Shown piece by piece: positions 59,225 to 64,000 of a stretch of 64,000 bases of DNA. How positions within the stretch are numbered: position 1 is the first letter of the stretch; every line of letters begins with the position of its first letter. The translations under genes and the position numbers were made by a program. Under the pieces are notes generated by a model. The model was not told the DNA's origin and did no database searches. It saw only the letters and a program-made list of their open reading frames with translations. Source of the DNA: Epiperipatus broadwayi (lineage: Eukaryota > Onychophora > Udeonychophora > Euonychophora > Peripatidae); NCBI GenBank assembly GCA_028023455.1, contig JAQFVV010000012.1, positions 4,246,023-4,310,022 of the forward strand. Direction: 5' to 3'.

Positions 59225-59560
59225 AAATGCTACACTCTTCCTTGGAATTTTTTTTTTCTGATATTCTTGCATTTATTCGTTTGATTTTTTCTTCAATCTC
59301 TGATAATATTGTTAATGAGCTCATTTTCTACAATGTCAAATTATTTTTTTTATCAAGTGGATTAAGACAAAGAAGATTTCTAATCTGTATGATTCGCATA
59401 ATTTTAACTTGCGATTGATTAGATTCTAAATTTCCTTTGTTTGTATCATTAGATATCAAAGAAATATTATGTATGAGTGTGCTTGTATAAAAAAAACTGA
59501 TTAACTTATTAGAAGAAAAGTTAATTAGCAGATTGTACAAAAGAGAAATGACAATAGTAT
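59225..59560 (-). pseudogene. Possible coding remnant, unidentified
   Basis: On the minus strand an open frame includes SNDTNKGNLESNQSQVK and RNLLCLNPLDKK. After one frame change the sequence continues as DIVENELINNII, and after another as EEKIKRINARISEKKNS. The charged, helix-like text across phases is unlike the low-complexity background and suggests a frameshifted coding relic. No family is recognised. Confidence 0.25.
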
Positions 59561-59599
59561 TAATGTTAATCACATGATCACTCATGATTATAATTTTTT

Positions 59600-62500
59600 C
59601 TTCAGGTCAGAGCTATAAAAATCGAACAATTGCGAATGTACAAGTTCATTTAAGGATTATAATATTTCTTTCCCCAAAATTTTACGTATAAATCGTTTTC
59701 AAATATTATAAATATTTATATAGATATATAATCTTTATATGTATAATAAGTTCAGCCTCAATTATTGCGCATGGAAATTTGATATATGTATGCAAACAGT
59801 TGTTTGTTCAAGTTTTAATTTGGGTTTAAAATATTTTATTAGCTTTATCAAATTGCTATTTTAAATATATCTCATTTAGGTGTTATATATATATCGTAAC
59901 CTTTTGATCAGTTATCCATGATAAGAATAGCTTATAAAATGTAAATTATAGCTCCAAAATTTTAAATTTAAAAGTGAAATAACAGTAATACTATAAACTT
60001 TGGTATAACAGTTAAAAATGTTTTTCCTATCTTGACTGAAAAAAGTTAATGACTCTTTTCAATTTACTTTAAACCTTTTAAAAACCACTTTATGGAATTT
60101 TATCAAAATATGTTATACAAGCATTACTTTAAAAAAGATTTCTAATAGGGATAGTGGAATTTATTAAAATATGTTATATATACTTTACTTTAAAAAGATT
60201 TCTAAAATAGATAGTGGCATTTAATAATTACCAGGATATATATTGTAATATAAAAACATGTTTGTTTCAATTTCATAATCAGAATTAATAAAATATTAAT
60301 TAGTTGTTTTTTTAAATGTTTAATTTATAATAAAAAAAATTTAAATTCAAAATTATTTACTCTGGTACCTTTACTCTTTACTGGTATTCCAGAGCAATGG
60401 AGAAAATATCTACACAAAAATTGACTGTGTTTATTTCTACTTTTCCTTTCAACTTTATATATATGCCCACACACTACTATGTTGTTTATGCTATGAAACC
60501 CATCATGGTTTCAACATCTAAAATAACTTATAGACTGGAAAATATTTTCACAATAAATAAAATATATTATTTTATAGGTAAATAATACTAAATATTAATT
60601 TGAAAGAAAAAATTTAAAAAACAATTTTACTTTAAAACAAATATTCATACCAATAAATGATATTTTTATACTAAACATAAATATAAGATGTAACATAAGA
60701 TATCTGTTTTCCAAGAAAATTTCCTTGTAAACAGATCTATATAATAAAAATAATATATGAAGATTATAGACTTTATTTTCACTAACAAAACTATTGCAAC
60801 AAAAAAATATTAACAAAAATTGAAGTTCATTAAGCAATATATAGTTTCCTGTTTAAGTAATTCCCTCAACACTTTTCTGAAGAATTTTAAGATGATGCAA
60901 TTTTTTTCAAAAAAAAGTTATTTAAGTAGATGCAGTTTATTTTTTCCTTCTTGCAATACTTAGATTTTAACTGATAAAGTTTGGCATTTTCTTTAATCAT
61001 TTTTAGGAAGTTAATGTATTATCATTTTTTTATTCCTGAGAATTTACAATGTTCTTGTTAAAATGATGTTCCAAAATAAGATGTTATTAACTTAAGGCAG
61101 TTTTGAAGGCTATTGCTTATGAGAGGCAAAAATAAAATTCTTATCAATAAAGTTTATTTATAATCATAAACTCTTATTTCCCATATCATATTTATATCAT
61201 TACTGCCATGATAATGAACTACGGTTCCTTTTTCCATTAAAGTGTTATTCTATTTGTCTTTGAGATAAATACACATTGCCAGTCAACAATTCATATGTTA
61301 GAATAATTTTTTAAGCATTGTTTTAAAAATCAAATATTTTTAGTTACGTAATGATATGAAATAAAAATTTTATAGTTTAAAATATTAAATAAATAATTTT
61401 AAAATAAAATTATATAGTTAAATAAAATTAAAGTATAAAATTATATATATCAGATTTTCTTTTATATGTTTATCATTGTAATAAATGATCTCTTTAATAA
61501 ATATTAAATGAAAATTTATATTAAAATTTAAAATAATATTTCTAAATTTAAAAATAGATGTGAATAAACATACATGCACACATAGACATCAAAGTAATTT
61601 ATCATTTCCATCGTAAAGTCACTTATACACAGATAAAACATCATATGTATATAGTGTATTATTATTTTTTTATTTCTAGCAAAGTATACATGCTTTAGGC
61701 AAAAATATTAACTTTTAATACCATTTTACTATGAATTCCAAATTTTACTACTATATAAAAAAAATTTTTTTAAACAATGGCATATTGTAAATTTTAATGA
61801 TCATTGCCTAAGGTATTCAATTTTAATAATATATTTGAAATAAATTAATAAAATTTTAGAATATATATAGATTATTCCTGTATATCACAATATATATATA
61901 TATGGACAAAATTTTTAGTTCCTTTGCTCAACATAAGTCTTATTTTCTCTCATTATGCATTAATCTTTTGAGCGCTGATTATTTTATTGACTGAGTGAGG
62001 TAAAAGTCTAAACTTTTAATTAGTCAATTCACAAACTCAATGGTCAAATGGTCAAAATATATTCATCTTTTAATATTATATTCACTTTAGTTTCATTTGT
62101 AAAAAGTATATTAATAATTTGTCAGGTTATGAAAGTGAACGAAAGTTTTTTCAAAAATAAATTTTTATTTATAATTATAAAAATATTCAATAGCAGCAAA
62201 TCTAAAATGAACGTTAGTAACCAACTAAAAAGTGTTGCTGATATCAGTGATTTCTTTCTCAGTTTTACATTCCCGAAAAGTAAATAATTTTTATTAAAAT
62301 CTTATATATTTTTTATAATAATTTTATTTTTAGCATATTTTATCAAAATAATTTATAATATGTCAAAAAATACTTTTAAAATGGTCTAAAACATTTATTT
62401 ATCACTTTCAAAATGAAACAAAAGAAATCGTAATGATGGGAGTTATTGACAAGTGAATTCTTTTGTCCTCCATAGTGGAGAGCTAATAAACACTAAGAAT

Positions 62501-63150
62501 GGACTGCCTCCTCCTTTTGTTCCAGATTCTATGTCAGTTTTATTGATTTTTTACTTGTAAACTAATTCAAGAGAGGGCAGCATCTTACAGAACTTTTTAT
62601 AACCTTTCAAATGACAATAACATCTTTATCGTAGAGTTAAAAATGATGGGATTCAAATGACTTGAAGCAGCTTTGATCATCTCATAAAACTCTGTTGAAA
62701 GATTAATTGATGCTAACATTTACATTATATATTTATTTTATAAAATCTCACTTCATTTGAACATCTTTATGAAATAACTTGATTTAATCACTATATATTT
62801 TCAAAATAATACTTCAATCACCACATCTATTGAGATGTATGAATAAGTACATATAAAAAAATAATGAATGATTGCAAGATGGATTTCCAAATCCAAGTGG
62901 TTTTCTTCAATGGGCTAAGAACACTGCTTCTCCCATGTTTTCTGCTCAGTAATTCCCAATATCAAATTATTACAATTTGATCTATAATTCCAAAATTTCT
63001 TCATATGATCCACTTTACATAAATTCTTTAATTATTTAGGCTAGATGATATCACATCAATTTTTATTCCAGATATACAAATCAATTTAATTAAAGTTGAA
63101 TAAGTCTATTTTTATTACATACAACTAGGTGGTATCATTAATTTGAATCT
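59600..63150. other. AT-rich DNA without recognised features
   Basis: TA tracts near 59885, 61444 and 61890. The 79- and 80-codon frames at 62048-62287 and 60595-60837 have no motifs. Nothing else recognised. Confidence 0.4.
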
Positions 63151-63157
63151 ATTCATT

Positions 63158-63262
63158 TTTTTTTCATGTGTCATAGCATCAGCCGGGAAGTGAACCCACT
63201 AACCCGAGACAATTGCTTGTAAAGCTGCTGTCACTGACCTCTCGACCACTAATGCTTGACAT
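63158..63262 (-). repeat. tRNA-derived SINE
   Basis: On the minus strand: A box TAGTGGTCGAGAGG, B box GGGTTCACTTCC, then CGGCTGATGCTATGACA and an A-run. It matches the copy at 30260-30345 through the 3' end. The head is tRNA-like but the stems are imperfect. Length about 105 bp, short for a SINE. Confidence 0.75.
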
Positions 63263-63264
63263 CT

Positions 63265-64000
63265 ATTTATTTTTTATGTAATATTTTAAGATATAAACAT
63301 ATGAAAACCAAATCATTCAATTAGATTGATAAATTGAAAAAGTATCTAAAAGCAATGCATATATATATGATATAGAAAATTTAAATATTAATAAATATTA
63401 CATTATAAAATATACATTTTAATATAATTGCTTAATTAAAAGATTTAAAATTTTGAAAAAAATGCATATTGTTAATTTATTAAATATTTATCTAAAATCT
63501 TAATAAATACTGAAGCATACTGAGGTTGAAATGTTTAAAACAAAAATAAATTATATTAATAATTTAAAAGAACTGTTTTAAATTATTTTTTTGCCAATAT
63601 TACATCAACATCAATAAAATCGCATTATTTATTTATAGATTTCATCTTTTATTTTTAAAAATAAAGTTTAAATGTATTTTATGAATTGTTAGTTTTAACT
63701 GCATAATAAAATGGATTGTTTCTAAATGGCTTTTATATATTTTTAAATTATTAAGCATTATGAGTTTCACAAATAAATAAGGTAAACTTTATATATATAT
63801 ATTACATTGTTATCATTATCGGCTTTCTTTTAAAATGTTTTGATCTTTATTAAAAGATATATATAAATATTATCTTCTTTAGTTATTTTTTCTCTTTCTC
63901 ATTTTTTTTTTTTTGTCTTTTTGTTTTTTAATGCTACATCCGTTTGTACTATTTTTTTTTTAAATGTCCGTAAACATATTTATTACCGCTTTAAAAATGT
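63265..64000. other. AT-rich DNA without recognised features
   Basis: TA tracts near 63360 and 63793; nothing else recognised. Confidence 0.4.

Overview
This is a very AT-rich (roughly three quarters A+T by eye) stretch of invertebrate metazoan nuclear DNA. I find no intact host protein-coding gene, no functional tRNA or rRNA gene, no CRISPR array and no bacterial-style gene organisation. The content is intergenic or intronic sequence filled with old transposable elements: a Merlin (IS1595-like) DNA transposon, a mariner remnant, RTE-like LINE tails ending in (CAT)n, Penelope-like element (PLE) fragments, tRNA-derived SINEs, foldback MITEs and (TA)n, (GT)n and (AAT)n microsatellites. The phylum cannot be fixed from the sequence alone. 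The combination of PLEs, Merlin and hammerhead-bearing repeats fits groups such as molluscs, arachnids or cnidarians.

Layout. 0-9 kb: a 40-bp-period minisatellite with a TATA/Inr promoter inside a possible hAT-like element, a long featureless stretch, and an unidentified 2.2-kb GC-richer block. 9-14 kb: foldback elements, a decayed mariner split by a 494-bp MITE with an 8-bp target duplication, and a G-run/C-run region. 16-20 kb: a PLE GIY-YIG fragment, a complete-ended Merlin element with a 9-bp target duplication, and an inverted pair of SINE-like units. 21-24.5 kb: unidentified GC-richer sequence, an LTR-like promoter on the minus strand and an RTE tail. 28-31.5 kb: a 0.55-kb palindrome, a tandem hammerhead-ribozyme retroelement (retrozyme-like, 419-nt period), and copies of a second hammerhead-bearing repeat (R1). 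32.8-36.7 kb: foldbacks and a longer RTE-like reverse transcriptase remnant with a foldback inserted. 40-44 kb: an 806-bp R1 palindrome, a decayed PLE reverse transcriptase flanked by direct repeats, and immediately after it a palindromic dimer of the retrozyme-like repeat (R2). 47.7-59 kb: further R1, R2, R4 and R5 copies and a duplicated 0.82-kb block. The last 5 kb is almost empty apart from a SINE.

The most interesting system is a set of short repeats that carry hammerhead ribozymes (R2 clearly, R1 by consensus, R5 as a trace). They occur as monomers, as a head-to-tail dimer and as head-to-head palindromic dimers, and nearly all end in (TA)n. They share the window with PLE reverse transcriptase and GIY-YIG remnants, the class of machinery thought to mobilise metazoan retrozymes. 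The tandem copy at 28.6-29.3 kb has two identical hammerheads with all core bases present, so its transcript is predicted to release a 419-nt monomer able to circularise.
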